Shown here: positions 1 through 13,984 of the stretch, piece after piece
Layout of the letters: each line of letters begins with the position of its first letter
Position numbering within the stretch: the first letter of the stretch is position 1
Translations under genes and position numbers: made by a program
Notes under the pieces: generated by a model
What the model saw: the letters and a program-made list of their open reading frames with translations, nothing else
What the model was told of the DNA's origin: nothing
Databases searched by the model: none
Assembly (NCBI GenBank): GCA_944472135.2
Contig: OX235265.1
Location: 43,435,459 to 43,499,458 of the forward strand
Reading direction: 5' to 3'
Origin: Trichobilharzia regenti
Taxonomy: Eukaryota > Platyhelminthes > Trematoda > Strigeidida > Schistosomatidae
Length of the DNA: 64,000 nt

Positions 1-118
1 TCGAACATAGGACTTTCCGTTTACCAGGCGAAATCGCCAACCATCTAGCCGCTCGAACCAATTTGAATCGCTCATGAATTCTACCTTCTAATTATTCATG
101 ATTTCAACATTTGGTCCC
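1..118 (-). mobile_element. SINE family 1 fragment cut by the window start
   Basis: Minus-sense promoter complement (TCGAACATAGGACTTTCCG) followed by the body block TCATGAATTCTACCTTCTA. Confidence 0.55.
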
Positions 119-119
119 C

Positions 120-975
120 TTGATAAATTTCGATAGAGAAAGTAAGACCAGATTTGCAGTATAAATTGATATCATTCTACTTCACAGGTTCTCATCATCT
201 GCAAACTATCTGAAAATACAACAGTTATAAATAATAACATTTCATACTTCATTGTTTTTAGGATAATAGAGAAAACATTATAAGATGAAAGCATCCGGAA
301 TATAAATATTACAATTTATGGTTTAAATTACCATCAATTTATATACAATCAAACTATGAAAAAAGAAAAAAAGGAGGTGAGAGTAGACAGAAAACAGAAA
401 AATCTAATAGAAAATGTCAACATGGCAAGTCACGAAGTTCAAAGTTCACCAATTTGAAAACTTGCTTAGTGAGTTGAGACCACTAGTGCGCATGACTAAT
501 CAGTGTAATGGAAGTGATACGGTTACAAAGGGATTGAGAGATTGACTACACCCTCTTTCTGTGTGCATAAATTTGGTCTGAGACGTTTGATTGCGATTGC
601 TTCAGCAAATCATAGTAAATTCGTTGTCCTTTCTATGTTTAATATTATGAAGGATTTGGAAATCTCGACAAAATGACCCGTATCCACTAGGAGTCTGGTA
701 ATTGCTTTTTGTAAATATCTGCTTCCTTTTAAGCATAAATTTCTGGGAATATGCTCTCAAAACCGGATAGAAGCCCTTCTTTTTGTCTTTCCAATGTACT
801 TACTGCCACAGGTGCACGTAAATTTATAAATGCAGTTTATTATTATTTATTATTGTTATTATTTATAGCTATTCTAATTTCAGGTAGTTTGCAGCTGATG
901 AGAACCTGTGAAATAGAATGATAGCATTTAATACTGCAAATCTGGTCTTACTGTCTCTATCGAAATTCGTGATTT
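120..975 (-). mobile_element. Penelope-like element family 2 remnant with inverted pLTRs
   Basis: The minus strand from about 843 reads NCIYKFTCTCGSKYIGK then an EHIP-containing stretch, the GIY-YIG signature of a PLE, with stops. The two ends, 120-215 and 880-975, are about 95-bp inverted repeats of each other. Each is one pLTR fragment, the 5' one inverted, as in family 1. Confidence 0.7.
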
Positions 976-1029
976 ATTACACTATATTGTTTTTACCTGC
1001 AGAATCATAGTGCTGCATTTACTAACAAC

Positions 1030-1400
1030 GATTTTATGGAATTTTCATCATCGTATTATTCCCTCGAGCTTCGAGTGCAGCAAAGGGCTTCAAAAGAACG
1101 CCGTCATCATACCCTATTCTCTGAAGTCTTCCTCAATTGGCTACGTGATTGTCACTAAGCCTTTCCTACAAATCCCCCTCATGACCATTCCAAACTCATC
1201 GTCTCTTATTCATGTTCCACTAAAGAGCTGGCCTGTCACATGATGTTACTACACAGTCTCGTCAGAGTTAGTCCAATCCATCTCCACTTTCTGCATATTT
1301 GTTGGGCAAAAGAATATTTTCTAGCAGACCATCCCATCTTCAACATGGAGTGAAGGCATCTGTTGATGAAAGCAGTTTCATTTAGCAACCAAGTTTTCAT
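1030..1400 (-). mobile_element. RTE-like LINE 3' fragment
   Basis: In the minus sense this ends with the LINE tail (CTCGAGGGAATAATA) and contains GAAAGTGGAGATGGATTGG. It is diverged, with the usual WIGHTL-encoding segment. Confidence 0.6.
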
Positions 1401-2027
1401 AGTGGTCGTTGCATGCTAAACACTCCTGAAGTTAATAAGCCTCACTATATTAACAGCTATGTGAGTATAAATTTAAAAATGTAGACTTCATTCTATTCGG
1501 TAAATATATTCTTATTACTTCCAATAGTAAAATTACTGCAAGATAATTTATACTGAGCATATATAAGAGATAAAAGAAAATTTTCGACGTTTAATGCTCT
1601 AAGTAATATAGATAAATGTTGCTTTTCACTGTCCATTTAGATACGCTGTAGTAATAACGATCAAATTGGAGAGTAGCAGCGATTCATGGATATACACTGA
1701 AAACCAATCGTGAATAGAATTTCCCCTCAAAAATTAATGATTATTTCTAAAATATGATGACGATCAATAATTATGCAAACGGAAAACAACCAATAAAAGT
1801 TAACTAATGCTGTTAGTATAGAGGCATAAAAGAAATCATAAAAATTGACAAACAGTATAGAATGTTAGCTTCGTCTTACTAAATAAAATTCTAGTATTGT
1901 TTTTATTACTGAAGAGAAAGGATATTGTCATTTGTTGTGTACTAACACAACATAAAGGATGTTGCATAACGTGACATAGCTTGGTTTTATATACATTCTG
2001 GAGGTTAAAGTGTATAATGCTCTTGAG

Positions 2028-2061
<34 letters not shown>

Positions 2062-3419
2062 AAAGCAATCCAATGTTTTGATGTTTGTCGGTTTATTGGA
2101 TATGGTTAAAGATTTGTCTTAAAAATAAGTCTGACGACTAGTGAGTAGGGACGGCATTTAAAAGATTTTTCAAAAGATTTTATCCTACTTAGTTGACATG
2201 GGGACTTGTTAAGCACTAGTGCAAAAAGTGCATCCTATTTTTGTATAAGCTCAGACTTTTACGCGCGCATATGTGTGTGTGCGTAAATCCGCTATGTGTA
2301 ATTATTCCTGTTAACTAATATATATATTCAGGATTTATAATTTCTTTTCAGGGACTATGTAAATATAGATTTATTCCTTTACACAGAATAAACAGTTATT
2401 TAATGGGAAATAGCAATACGCTACTGAGTCGCATACAACTTTTAACACCTTAGCAGCAGTACTAACCACCTATTGTTCGATTATTTGAATAATTTTACTT
2501 TTTATTACTAATTTTGCCTAGTTTTCTAGTTGATCCTTAGCCTGGGAAAAAAAGAGGAAAGGCTGAGAGTGGGCCTGGCAACCCTACCTAATAAAATATA
2601 ATCCACTCGCTACAGTAACCTACAAAGCACTGGAAAAATATAAAAATTAGACGTACTTTTCATTAGAACCAAAGAGATGAGATGAATCAGGCCCATGAAA
2701 ACCTTCAGGTAGCCAGCCAGTCAGCCGATATGTCTTCTTTATATAAGGTAAGCAAAATACGCATTAAGACACGGAACGTTCACACTATCGCATAGAAGTG
2801 CTAAGGATCTGACAGAGCAGACTGAATGTAAATGAACTACTCAAATTGTTGACTGAAAAGTCACACATCTACTCTGGTCACACAGACAAAAACCACAAAC
2901 AAACTGAGAGAGTAGCTTTCACGATGTCATCAACAAAAATGCACTGTTAACTAATCTCTCTCTACATAAAGACAGCAGAGTTTAATTTAAAAGGAAGGAA
3001 AGTTGCAATTATTGAGTGTTATGCACGTGCCAACAACCAGATCGGGTAAAGAAGAAGGAATACTTTTCTACAGACATCTAACTGGTAGTTTCTAATCATT
3101 TGATGGTAGAAACTGAACGTCGCTATAATACTGTTTGTTACTTTCCTTCCTTAGGATTTAGTAAATTCTGTTGAAAGCTTTTAAAGAATATGTAGAAGTT
3201 TGACTTCCTGACCTGATCACAGTGAAGTGGACCCTTTTTATCTAACAGTACACGAAAGCTCACATGGGTCAAAATGAGTGAATTATAATTAACGTAATCT
3301 ATGCTATTAACAATGATTATTTGAAATTCGTGAACAAATCGTCTGAAGATACATTCAGCGAAGAGGATACTTTTTATTTCTGTGCGTCAGTGACATCAAC
3401 CAGTTCATAGTATTCTTAT
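1401..3419. other. No gene or repeat recognised, apart from a (TA)n tract
   Basis: AT-rich, with only short spurious ORFs and an alternating purine-pyrimidine stretch near 2261-2285 (CGCGCGCATATGTGTGTG). No splice-bounded exon could be supported. Confidence 0.5.
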
Positions 3420-3620
3420 TTTTATTTTTTATCATTTTTGATTACAGCTTGATTCCACACCGTATTTTATGGTACAGGTATGGAAGTTTCAGCATCTGAT
3501 ATAAGTAGCCCAAATTTTGCAGGCCGACCATAGATATCAGGTGTGCGTCTGCAGGGGCTCGAAACGCAGACCATGTGCATGGTCGGCAAGAGTCCTATCT
3601 ACTGTGCCACCGACGCTACC
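3420..3620 (-). mobile_element. SINE family 2, minus strand
   Basis: Complement of the family 2 consensus: A-rich tail with CTGTAATC, CATATCAGATGCTGAAA block, GCCTGCAAAATTTGGGCTAC, and a tRNA-like head containing GTGGCACAGTAGATAGGAC and a decayed B box. Confidence 0.78.
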
Positions 3621-4761
3621 TTGCTTGTTTCGTTTCAACTGAAAAGAAGTCACAGTGTTTGTTTAACGGCATATTTTAAATGTTTCTGTATGCTTGAAAA
3701 ACAAGATTTTAAAAAAAACAATTATTCACACATAAAGAAGCTTTAGAAGGAGTACTTATCTGGTATTTGAAAGAACTCCCTAGAATAACTTATCTGGCGA
3801 GTATTCGTCATCCGATTTAGATGTGGTAAATTCTTTTTTAATGTGAGGCCTTGTCATAAAATGTATGTATCAACTATGTATGTATATGAAAGGAAGATGA
3901 ATCGTATGCATGTTATCAAGTCAAACCGTAAGATGATTTATTATATGCTACAGTTGTGTGTAAATTTTTAGAAGAACTATAAGCCATAAAGGTCTCCAGA
4001 ATAAAATGTTTTCATAATTAATTCACAGTTTTCTATCAAAACAGTACAAGCAAATAAAGACAACTGACATGAACACATTCGCCATTTTTTGTGTGGTGAG
4101 CAGTAAAGTTAAAAAAAAAACATTACTATATAATCCCTACACAGTCGACATAACAAGCAAAAAACGGTTTGTTTAATAAAAATATTCTGATCAATTCTTT
4201 TTTCGCTATCCAAAGAATAGCGTGTTGCTGCTGTGGCTTTAAAGAAGGAACAAAAACAGTTTGGCGTATTTTCAGAGGTATTTATCTCTGCGGAAATCAG
4301 CGGAACCTCCTGTGGCTGTTATTATTATTTATTATTATCATTGCTTTTAAAGCGATTCTGTTAACAAAGGGCGCCAACAGATTCGGATCTAAATATAGGT
4401 TGATTTTTTTGAAATCAGGTAGACAATAACGTTATAAGAGATGATAACTGAGTTATTGCGCCATAATGGCATGATGCAAAGCTCTTACCAAAATCAGTTC
4501 CCAAAATAACAAATAACACAATCTTTAGACAAACGTTATCACAATAATGATAATGATGATGATAATAATAATAGCACTGCACTTTAACGTGCTGTTTATC
4601 TGATGTACTACATTTAAATACTTTCACAATTAGTACGGATTCTTAAAAGGCAATACAGTTTGTTTTTGAGATGAAAGTTATTTTCCCACGATTTATAAGA
4701 GCGATTGACAAAGATGGGGGTAACAATTTATCCACGTCTGCTTTATTTTATTTTTTTATTT

Positions 4762-4950
4762 TACTTTTTTGATTACAGCTTCATTGCACACCGTATTTTT
4801 TGCTACAGGTATAGAATTTTCAGCATGTGATATCAGTAGCCCACATTTTCGCAAGCCGACCACAGATATCAGGTGTACGTCGGCAAGGAATTGAACCCCG
4901 GACCATTTACAGGGTCGGCGAGAGTCCTCACCACTGTCCCACCGACGCAC
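4762..4950 (-). mobile_element. SINE family 2, minus strand
   Basis: Same order as the copy at 3420-3620: tail, GATATCAGTAGCCCACATTT, GGTCCGGGGTTCAATTCC (B box, minus) and head CGTCGGTGGGACAGTGG. Confidence 0.78.
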
Positions 4951-5049
4951 AGTACGTACATTATGATGTTGATTCGAGACCAAAATCTACACTGGAGTTA
5001 ATCCTAATCACATAATTTGAATAGTAGTCTTACTCTCATTGATGGAGAC

Positions 5050-5410
5050 TGGATGGATGTCTGCCTGAAGCAGTAGTGTGGAGTCATGATCATTGGGGTC
5101 CACCATGCTTAGATGAAGTAGGTTCCTAATGAAGGCCATGGCAGAAGGTAGAGCTGTATGAAGAATTGGCAAAGTTAGAATTTACGGATCAGTGAATTCC
5201 GGCCGAAATGTAAGAATGATCAACGAGTTTGGTCACGCAGCCTGATGATGACCCCGCGTTCCATCCGTAGTGCGGTTATTGGTTTCAGTACTTCTGAAAA
5301 GTACTAGATTAGGAAGAAACAAAATACCTGGTGCTCCTTGGTTTCCAGTCATCTTTAAATTATGTTGATTCATGACAAAACCTACGTTGAGGCTAATGTA
5401 TATGTATGAT
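5050..5410 (+). repeat. Possible strongly diverged SINE family 1 copy
   Basis: AAGTTAGAATTTACGG, GTACTTCTGAAAAGTACTAG, GAAGAAACAAAATACC and a 3' block GATTCATGACAAAACC follow the order of SINE family 1 body, hammerhead and tail. Similarity is weak and could be partly chance. Confidence 0.3.
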
Positions 5411-5619
5411 TCTACCAAACAGCCAGTATAAGCGAAGAAACTACAGAAGTCTAAAAGACGCTAAAAGGCATGTCAACGCTAGAAATTGATGAAGACTGGG
5501 TGGTATATAGGTTGATGAAAGTAGTAATATGAAGTGTAAAAGCTATAGCGGCATAGATTTCTCATTTGTGAAAAAGTAAGCATATAAGGATTCATTTGTC
5601 TTCCGTTGTGTAAACTCAT

Positions 5620-5818
5620 TTGGTTTATCGGTGACACAGAAATTATGACTCTCGCCAACCATGCGCATGGTTCATGGTTCTCCCATTGTCGAGGCACACC
5701 TGATATCTATGGGTGGCCTGGAAAATCTGAGCTACTAACATCACATACTGAAAATACCATACTGTACTATAAGTACATAGTGGAATCGAGCTATAATCAA
5801 AGTTTTAAAAAATATAGA
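5620..5818 (+). mobile_element. SINE family 2, plus strand
   Basis: TATCGGTGACACAGAAATT head, CTCGCCAACCATGCGCATGG, CACACCTGATATCTATGGG, then GGAATCGAGCTATAATCAAAG tail. The B box is decayed. Confidence 0.68.
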
Positions 5819-6924
5819 AATATCTCTCAGACAAAAAGCGAAACGTATATCTGGTAATAGATCAAGTTTATCTTTCAGATGACTGGGACATTTCAGGAAA
5901 ATACTTGTTTATCTGATCGGAGAGGAGCGTTCAGTCTTCTTAAACTTATGGCAGTGCTTAAATCCATATATTAAATGTGAATCGACGATAATTTTGTATC
6001 CTGACCTGAATTTTGCTTTTCTTATCATATCTTTTCCAGAAGCCGTAGTTAAACAGTGTATGAAAGCGGATTTTCGCCGAAATTGTGGCTTAACTTAGAA
6101 ATCATCCTAGAAACTGTTAAGGTTTGATGACCTAATGTGATACGATAAATCACGAACCATAGAACAACTGCATAGTGATTACTATTCTCTTCACGTGAAT
6201 TACGGAAACAATAATTAAATGGTTGAACTCTTAACGAGAGAAAGGTTTATTCCATACTTTAGGAAGAAAGGAGTAAGAATAGTTCATGAATAATTCAGGT
6301 CATCTATGTTCCTAGAAATTTTGAAACGTAACAAAAATTATTCCACAAAAAATTTCAAAGACCAGGAAGTTTGACAATGACTTTTGCCACACACTTAGAC
6401 AATTTTACCACAGAGTTACCGAGATTGTAATAAGATATTAAAACGGTAAAAACTGAATTTTCAAATTTATGCTCTTCCAAAATAATTTACATTAGAATGC
6501 CATTACTATGTAATATAATAAAAACACCCTTCATATTTACCTACTTTCGCGATGACAAGCGGAATATGAAATCTTAATAAAGTCGTTTAACACTTTCACA
6601 CATAGTAAAATACGGTGTGTCAAAATTTCGTAGGTTGACAAAATAGTTCGGCTTTTGAAAATATAATTTATGCTAAAAAAGAGGAATCATTACCCAATAG
6701 TCATACGCTTTGGGAGTTGAAGTTCGAAATAAAACTTCAAAGTAAAATGCTGTTTTCATTCTAGTTGAATTGGTTGAAAAGCGACTAGTTGAAATTTGCT
6801 AAATACATATATGTATATATCATTTGAAAAATAGAAACACTATTTCGAACGTTTACTAAGTATCCTTTTTTTAACTTGAACGTTTGCGTTCAAATATGAT
6901 TAAGACGAAATTACAAACTCCTGG

Positions 6925-8276
6925 CGCGTCATTATGCTCCTATTCATCCCAAGCAAACCACTAAGCCGCATTATCCTGCAGACAATTAAACACGCCCTGG
7001 GTGAAAAACTTTGACCAAAAAGAGCCGAATTCAGAAGAAACAAGTCATGTATTGATCAAATCACCACACTACGGATCATCATTGAACAAAGCTTGGAATG
7101 GCAGTCACCTCTCTATCTCGACTTCATCGACTTTGAAAAGGCCTTCGACAGCGTTGATCGACAGATCATTTGGAAACTACTTCGCTGATACCAATCGGTA
7201 TCGCCGACAAGAATACATCTCATCCAACAGTTATACGACAATGCTGCATACTACGTAATCCACAACAGGAAACTTACGGAATCCTTGGAAGAAGTGAAGA
7301 GGAGAGTAAGACAAGTTGGCTGTCTACTATCGCCAATGATTTCTCTGATTGCAGTAGATTGGATGATGCGATAAACAACTGGCAATGAGGAGACAGGCAT
7401 AAAATGGACTCACACAAAAACTTGGAGGATCTGGACTTCCCCGATGATATATGTCTGATTTCCCAAAAACTGGAAGACATGCAAGTGAAGAGCAACAAGT
7501 TGGCAGGAGAAGCATCAAAGATAGGACTTCAGGTGAACATGGAGAAAACAGAGGTGATGTATATTCCTGGCCAACAGCAACAACAACAACAAACAACAAT
7601 CAGCCAGCATAAATGGGAGGAACCTGAAAGAAACAACCTCCTTTACCTACCTACCTATCTAGGAAGCATCGTTTCAACTACAAGTCTACGGAACTGATGA
7701 GGATATCAAAGCAGTGAGGATCGGAAAAGCAAGACAAGTTTTCATTACTCTTAAGTCTGTGTGGAGGTCAACAGCACTCAGCATCAAAGATAAGATCCGG
7801 ATTTTCAATTCCAATGTGAAGTCAGTGCTACTTACTGTACGGATCAGAGACTTGGTGCCTCATAAAGAGCATCTCAAACAAACTACAGACCTTCATTAAC
7901 AGCTGTCTTTGCTTAATACTCAAGATCAGATGGCCAGAAACGATCAGCAACAGGGATCTATGGCAACGAGCGAACCAACCAGGAACGGATTTTGAAACAA
8001 ATAAGCAGGAAGAAATGCAGATGGATTGGTCATAATCTGAGAAACCATCAAGTGACATCACTAGACAAGCCCTCGAGTGGAACCCGAAAAGGAAGCAGCA
8101 ATATAGTCGTCAGGGGAGGATGACATGGAGGAGGTGTTGCGAAGAAGAGATGTATGCACATAGGCAGACTTCGAGCCAGATGAAAACTCTAGCAGAGAAC
8201 CGAAAGCACTGGAGACGTGCAGGTGAAGCCCAATGTTCCTCTAGGAATTAAAGAAAATAATAATAAATGATAATAA
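6925..8276 (+). mobile_element. RTE-like LINE, 5'-truncated, with 13-bp target-site duplication
   Basis: Translation gives IPSKPLSRIILQ, a run reading LYLDFIDFEKAFDSVDRQ, GCLLSP, a decayed catalytic LDFPDD near 7432, then LGSIVS and a C-terminal zinc-finger-like region, with several stops and frameshifts. This matches the schistosome RTE-type LINE RT (SR2/SjR2 type, from memory of the family). TACAAACTCCTGG occurs at 6912-6924 and again at 8277-8289, so the insertion limits are exact. The 3' tail is an (AAT)n-like repeat, as in RTE elements. A CAA-rich microsatellite lies inside (about 7577-7605). Confidence 0.88.
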
Positions 8277-8289
8277 TACAAACTCCTGG

Positions 8290-11200
8290 TGAAAACTAAC
8301 AGGATAAACTATCGAATTCGAAATTTATAATCAATTTATTTGACTGTATCAATGAATTCTGAGGACAGACGACTAACAGCATAAATGCAGTTCAATATTT
8401 TCTTTTAACAATCCCACAATAACCATTTACAGACAGAATATTAGAGATTCATTTTGATAATTTACAGAAGTAGTTTGTCTAGCATCCCTTGCGTTTTAAC
8501 TGACAGGTTGATTTGCAACAAATTGTTAATAGAAAGTAGAAAAGTCTAGAAATCTTCTTTATAAGTTCTAAGGCTGTGAAGTTAGAGAACGATTAACTCT
8601 AATAAACGTGCGAAATATTAAAATTTGAAGTGTCTGGAAAAATTGACGAAATTAGAAAATTACTCAGCTATTAAGTTTTTAAGTACCAGTAGGCACAACG
8701 CTTAGGACAATTCAGTTTTATATAAAATCTGCTGTTTCCAGACTTAGGCTCTATGCACAAAACAGATCTGTGTGTTTTGTAACTTAGCAAGGATACTGTA
8801 GGTCTGGTTCAACGAACAAACACAAGGTGATAGACGGATTTCTGACCATTATACAACAAAGACTTCTTTTCTGCCATTTGCTTGGCAAGTGTATTGAACA
8901 GAATGGAATCTAGTGAGCGGCAAATCATATCTTATAACAAAAATTCAAAAACCTATTGTTGAACCGCTTGTCAAGTACAAAGTTATGTGTTGACGAAACA
9001 AGCCGAAACAAACACCTTTAAAGTGCCATTTAGAACACTGGATATTCACGTGACCTCTTGAAATTATGTCCACTCTCTAATCGACCAATGAAAGAAAACA
9101 TGTTCATGGACTGTGAAATTATCACATTGTCGCATACGAATAGCATTTCTGGAATCACTGCCAGAATACTGAAATACTTTTGAATTGATGGCAACTACAC
9201 TCTAGAAGAGTGATATCATTACACGTTGTTACATCGGCCAAAAGATGCAATGGCAAAAGAAGAAAAAAATAAAATCATTTATTAGATAAATCCAGTTGTA
9301 TGTGAGAAAGGTCATAATGCTCAAACTGAACTCATATATCGTTTTATGCACACTCTTACGCCAGTAGTCAAAATATATGACACTTCCTTTATTCAAGTGC
9401 CCATAGATTCCCACCAATAGTAATTCTGTTGAAGCAATGTACAAATTATGAAAGAAATACCAGAATCGCCTAGAAATTCGTCACAGTTCTTCACTCAAAT
9501 GAATGTGTGATTAATACCTTTGGATCTCAGCATGAACTCATGACTTCTAACCTTATAAATGTTAACTTAATTGGCAACTTTTCTAATATTTGATCTCATC
9601 TCACTCGAAATATATCTCCTCTTTCAGTGTAGATATAAGACAAAAAAACAAACTGTATGGGCGAAACGTTCTTTTTAACCGCTATCTTCTCTATCTATGA
9701 TCAAAATAGATCAGAAGTATAAAACAACATATTTTTGAAATGTATTCATGAATTCATGAATAAAGACTTAGTCGTCTTGAGGAATTTTCGTGGATTATCA
9801 CAGTACCAGCTTTACTGTGAATTTCTGAGTAGCATTAGGCGTGAAACAGAGATTTAATTACAGGTATAGTGAAAAATAGGGCTAAGTTTATCTCAGTGAA
9901 TTGATAACGGGTATTTACCCACAACTATACTTTGTTTAAGTAATATGTTGTAAGATATTAAAAAATAACAGAGAAAAATAGTAATAATAATAATAGTCAT
10001 TTAAAGTGTTTGTCCTTTAGTTTTCAGTTTCACCTCCATGTTTTTCTGTTATTTTTATGATTATTATTATAATTAATGATTTGTTTTCATTTGTGTATGA
10101 CTATGATGATGTCAAATTCTTTCAAAGACACGTTTATGTTTTTTTAATACGAAAATGTCAGGGAGAACATTTGTTTGCATACAAATGTCTTTATTCGATG
10201 TACAAACTTTAAAATGTTGTTTTAAGACGATTTCTCCTACTCCCCTCTCTCCTCCCTTTTTTTCCTCTTGGTTTTCACTGTCATTTAACCTGGTTCTTTT
10301 CAGGAGGGCTTTTTCAGACTAAAATAATCATTATGATTCACACCATCATAGAAAAATGCTTTAAAAGTAGAAGATTAACATGGAATAAAGAACAAAAACA
10401 AACTTGATTTAGGCGGAAAAAACGTGTTGTTAGCTAATAATGAACATACTTATCATGTTGTTGTTCTTTTGGAGAGGTGGAAAGGAAGCAACAGACACTT
10501 CAAGTAAACGTGAATAGCACTCAAAATTAAAACTACTAGTTACTCTGTCTTATCCTCTAGTGTTACTAATAAAATAATACCTCATTTTAGATTTACAATA
10601 TTAGCGTAAATAAACTCATCAGTCATTTAGGGGTTGTATTACTGTTGTGGTAAACTTTTAAGCGTATTATTAAGGTTTGACAAATTCCCAACATGTTTTC
10701 TTCATCTATATGTGCAAGGCTGAACATTTGTCGTTTCATATTATTCTGCGCTAACTAATATTTTTGTTTTTATTATTATTTCGATATGCTTCTGTAAGTT
10801 GTCGATATGTATCCAGACATGATTGCTATGGTAGATCGACAGACCAGTAGACAACTGCTTAGGTTTTCCAGATAGATTGGTGATATGTTCAAGACTGACT
10901 GAGAACACCACCACTGCCTAAGGAGAAGCGTGTAGATAGAAGGATGTAACGCGTATCTTCGATTTCATAATTTGTCATTAGTCTCTTAAGGTGTATTCCA
11001 TCAGGAGTATTGTTTTACAGAATTCAGCTACAGATTACTCAGCCTACCCGCTACAAGAGAATACAAATCGCTTAAACATAATTACGGCATTGTTAACTAA
11101 CATTCTATTATTATAACTCAATATATTGTAAATTACTTGAAATGAAAGGTTTTGTCATTTCTTTACGTTTCGAGTGGTACATATGGCTTCATGTTTAAGG

Positions 11201-11435
11201 CCTTGAATTCTCAGTAGTCGTGATGTTTTCTTTCGACAATTTGTGGTTACTAGCCACACGTTTAACCTCCCTTTTCCCTCACAAGACTTGCTTTTGACTT
11301 GATGAGGTTTAGCAGTTTTATCATGCAGGAATCTATCTCGGGACTATATATGTTATTGGCGAGGATTCTACTGGTGAATTATACATGTGCAAATATAAGG
11401 AAACAGAACATGAAAAATAACTTTCTACTAATAGC
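8290..11435. other. No gene recognised
   Basis: Three kilobases of AT-rich sequence without recognisable coding or repeat blocks, including 5819-6911-like spacer on the other side of the LINE. Possibly old unrecognised repeats. Confidence 0.5.
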
Positions 11436-11672
11436 CGTAGGTTGCACATAGGTAGACTGCTCGCCGACCACGCACTTCGTCCGACGTTTCATCCCCGGCC
11501 GACGCACTCCTTCACCTCGTCAAACCAGTAATAAGACTGGTAAGGAGGAAAGGTTGGGCATGAGGCTAGCGACCGTATCCCGTGAAAATAAACACCACTG
11601 CTACGGAAAGTTCAAGCCTGCAGCTTGAAGACCTCTGTTCCTCTGAGAGTGTAAAGGAATAAAAATATATTC
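11436..11672 (+). mobile_element. SINE family 3, plus strand
   Basis: tRNA-like head (TAGACTGCTCGCCGACCACGC; B box TTTCATCCCC), CGACGCACTCCTTCACC, AAGGTTGGGCATGAGGCTAG, and the tail CTTGAAGACCTCTGTTCCTC then GTAAAGGAATAAAAAT. Confidence 0.75.
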
Positions 11673-12029
11673 GTCTTTCTTACTGAAAGAAAATTTCGAT
11701 AAGTTAAAATATTACTGTTAATACTTGAAAAAGTGTGTTCTAGTGGTTTAGTTCATTACTGAGTATTTACAGATTTCTGAAAGCTTTTCATTAAATGGAT
11801 TTCAAATACAGTAAGTTTACAGAATTAACTACATCAGAAGTTTAGATCCACAGTTTTGTGAAAAAGATGTCTCAATGAAATATATATTTTCAACTATCAC
11901 GTTCTTATTGGTTCATATGTAACTTTACTTGTCTCTCGTGTGTTTTGTGCAATGTCACTTCGAGTAAATCTTACAAGTGACTTCTGTTTGAATTCAATCC
12001 TCTTTTCTTATGCTACTAATTTTATGGTG

Positions 12030-12190
12030 GCTTGCTTGAATGCCTGGGTTACCTGAATTTCTACTAGAGACAGTGTATCTTTCTTTCTCTGGTTCTCATT
12101 GTTATAATCATTTACTAATGTCCATGTGTAACCAAGTGTACACATGCACATTTTCAATTGGTTTGCAGCCTACTGTTACTCACTTCTGGG
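12030..12190 (-). mobile_element. Short LINE fragment
   Basis: It shares a block with the LINE fragment at 25070-25200 (CACCTGAATTTCT / TTGGTTCAT type sequence), on the same strand. It is too short and decayed for a reading frame. Confidence 0.4.
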
Positions 12191-13594
12191 CGGACAAAAG
12201 AAAAATACCATATAGGATCGTTTCATTCTTCAAATCTAACATGAATGCGTCACATGATATGCTGGAGATGCTGTTTAACAACACACTATTCTTTCGTGAA
12301 TATTATTCCACAAATATAGATACACTAGTTCAGTTACATTAACCGATGAATTAGAATAGTCGGTGTCAGTAGTGATGAGTGAAATGAACACCTCGGCAAC
12401 AACAGCAGACTTAAAGGCTACGCGAAATTAGTTTAGTTTTATGTAAGACAGCTAAGTTTACGAAATCTATATTTTGCAAACACAAACAACGTTATTTTGT
12501 CCCAGTCTTGAACCAACTAGTTAAAATGAAACATCAGCAGAATGATACATAAATAGACAAAATATCGAAAACGCAACTACTGGAGTTAATAAAAAATAAC
12601 ATGTTGTGTTATAAAAATATTGATAATAAGTTGCTGTTTATATAAAGATTATAAAGTAGGTTGTTAAGCTCTTTTCTTAGTATTTGCCTCTTCATACAAC
12701 ATCCGGTTTAAATATGGTATGCTATAACTGAGAATAAAAGGATGTCTGGCTGTAGACAAGCTAACATTAACTAACTGTATGCGGGAATTGTAATGTTCAC
12801 CAACAACCGCGTAAATTATTTGGGTCAAAGACAAACTCGTACTCCTGATTACAGCCTTCAGAGTTTTAGTCAATATAGCATAGTCCTTTTTGAGAAGCTC
12901 AGAGAACATTGAGGGGGAAATAATAAAGAAGAGTGCGCATGAACTGATAAACTGTCAGAGAAGTCGAGTTATGCCAGAAGACCTAAATTTCTTAAAGCAA
13001 TAATTCAGACGACAGATTTTTCTTGTAAATCTACAAGATATGAGTTCATTAAGGATTGGAAGAGAAACAGATGAAAAGATAGGTAATGTTCAGCTTATTT
13101 CCTACCAAAATGCAGTTAATTTTACAAGAATCAAGTGAAGGTATCCTACCACACAAGTCTTGTTCACGCCTAGGACTAAAATTAATAGTCTGACATTCGA
13201 TGGTATTTATTTTTAAGACTAGTGTTTAATATCAGATAAAAATCTATTCATATTGAAACAATGTAGGGTAGAGATCGCTGAGACAGAAAGTGTCAGATTA
13301 TCAGCGAACGTAAAGAAAAAGACAGAAAAAAGTCGTGTAAGAAAAAAAAATTGAAATGGAGCAATTTAAACAATTTTAGGCACATCAGCTTCACTAGGCA
13401 AAGAAGTGGAACGCTCCCCTCTAAAAATAGAGTGGTATTTCCTGCCCAAAATCATCACTGCAGTCTAAAACTCTGCGTGTGTTTGCGTGTTTAAATAACC
13501 ACAGAAAACCTTCACTCTCGAATTACTGCTACAGTGAGATTTAAAAATTACAACACCATAAATTCCTGCATGGATTCTTCACATTTGCTCTTTT

Positions 13595-13790
13595 TGAATT
13601 GATTGGAGGATTTCATCAACAGCTGACATCAGTCAGAGAACCACTGAAAAACCTGGGTCGATTGGACAGCTGTTTTGCCAGACTAGTTTGATACTCTTCA
13701 TCAGTACGCACCCACCACAGGGTGTTCGAACCCAAAGCCTTCTAGTTACAAGGCCAACTTGTAGATCATTAGGCAACTGGGGCGCGGCAA
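13595..13790 (-). mobile_element. SINE family 1a fragment
   Basis: Minus copy with tail (GATTGGAGGATTTCATC in plus view), hammerhead remnant (minus GTACTG ATGAAGA GTAT..) and a decayed promoter with GTTCGAACCC in plus view. Confidence 0.68.
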
Positions 13791-13984
13791 GTTGTACATA
13801 AAGAAACATAAAATTGCAACTTCCTAGTTCTTTTCAAAAGTCTTAATTTCCCTTAATTGCAATAGTCATCGGCAGATATCTTCGAAGTATTATTCTAACA
13901 CTACTGAAAATATTATACTGACTGCTTACTGATAGTGTCTAGTGACTGCTTGAATTCGAGATGAGTTAGAAAAGGTCATAAAAT

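Noticed and set aside
890..925. GCTGATGAGAACCTGTGAAATAG as a hammerhead
   Set aside because: CTGATGAG and GAAA are present but no stem II pairs between them.
4169..4429. 86-codon plus ORF with hydrophobic C-terminal half
   Set aside because: No conserved motif, no splice or promoter context, and its hydrophobic run comes from a TTATTATT repeat.
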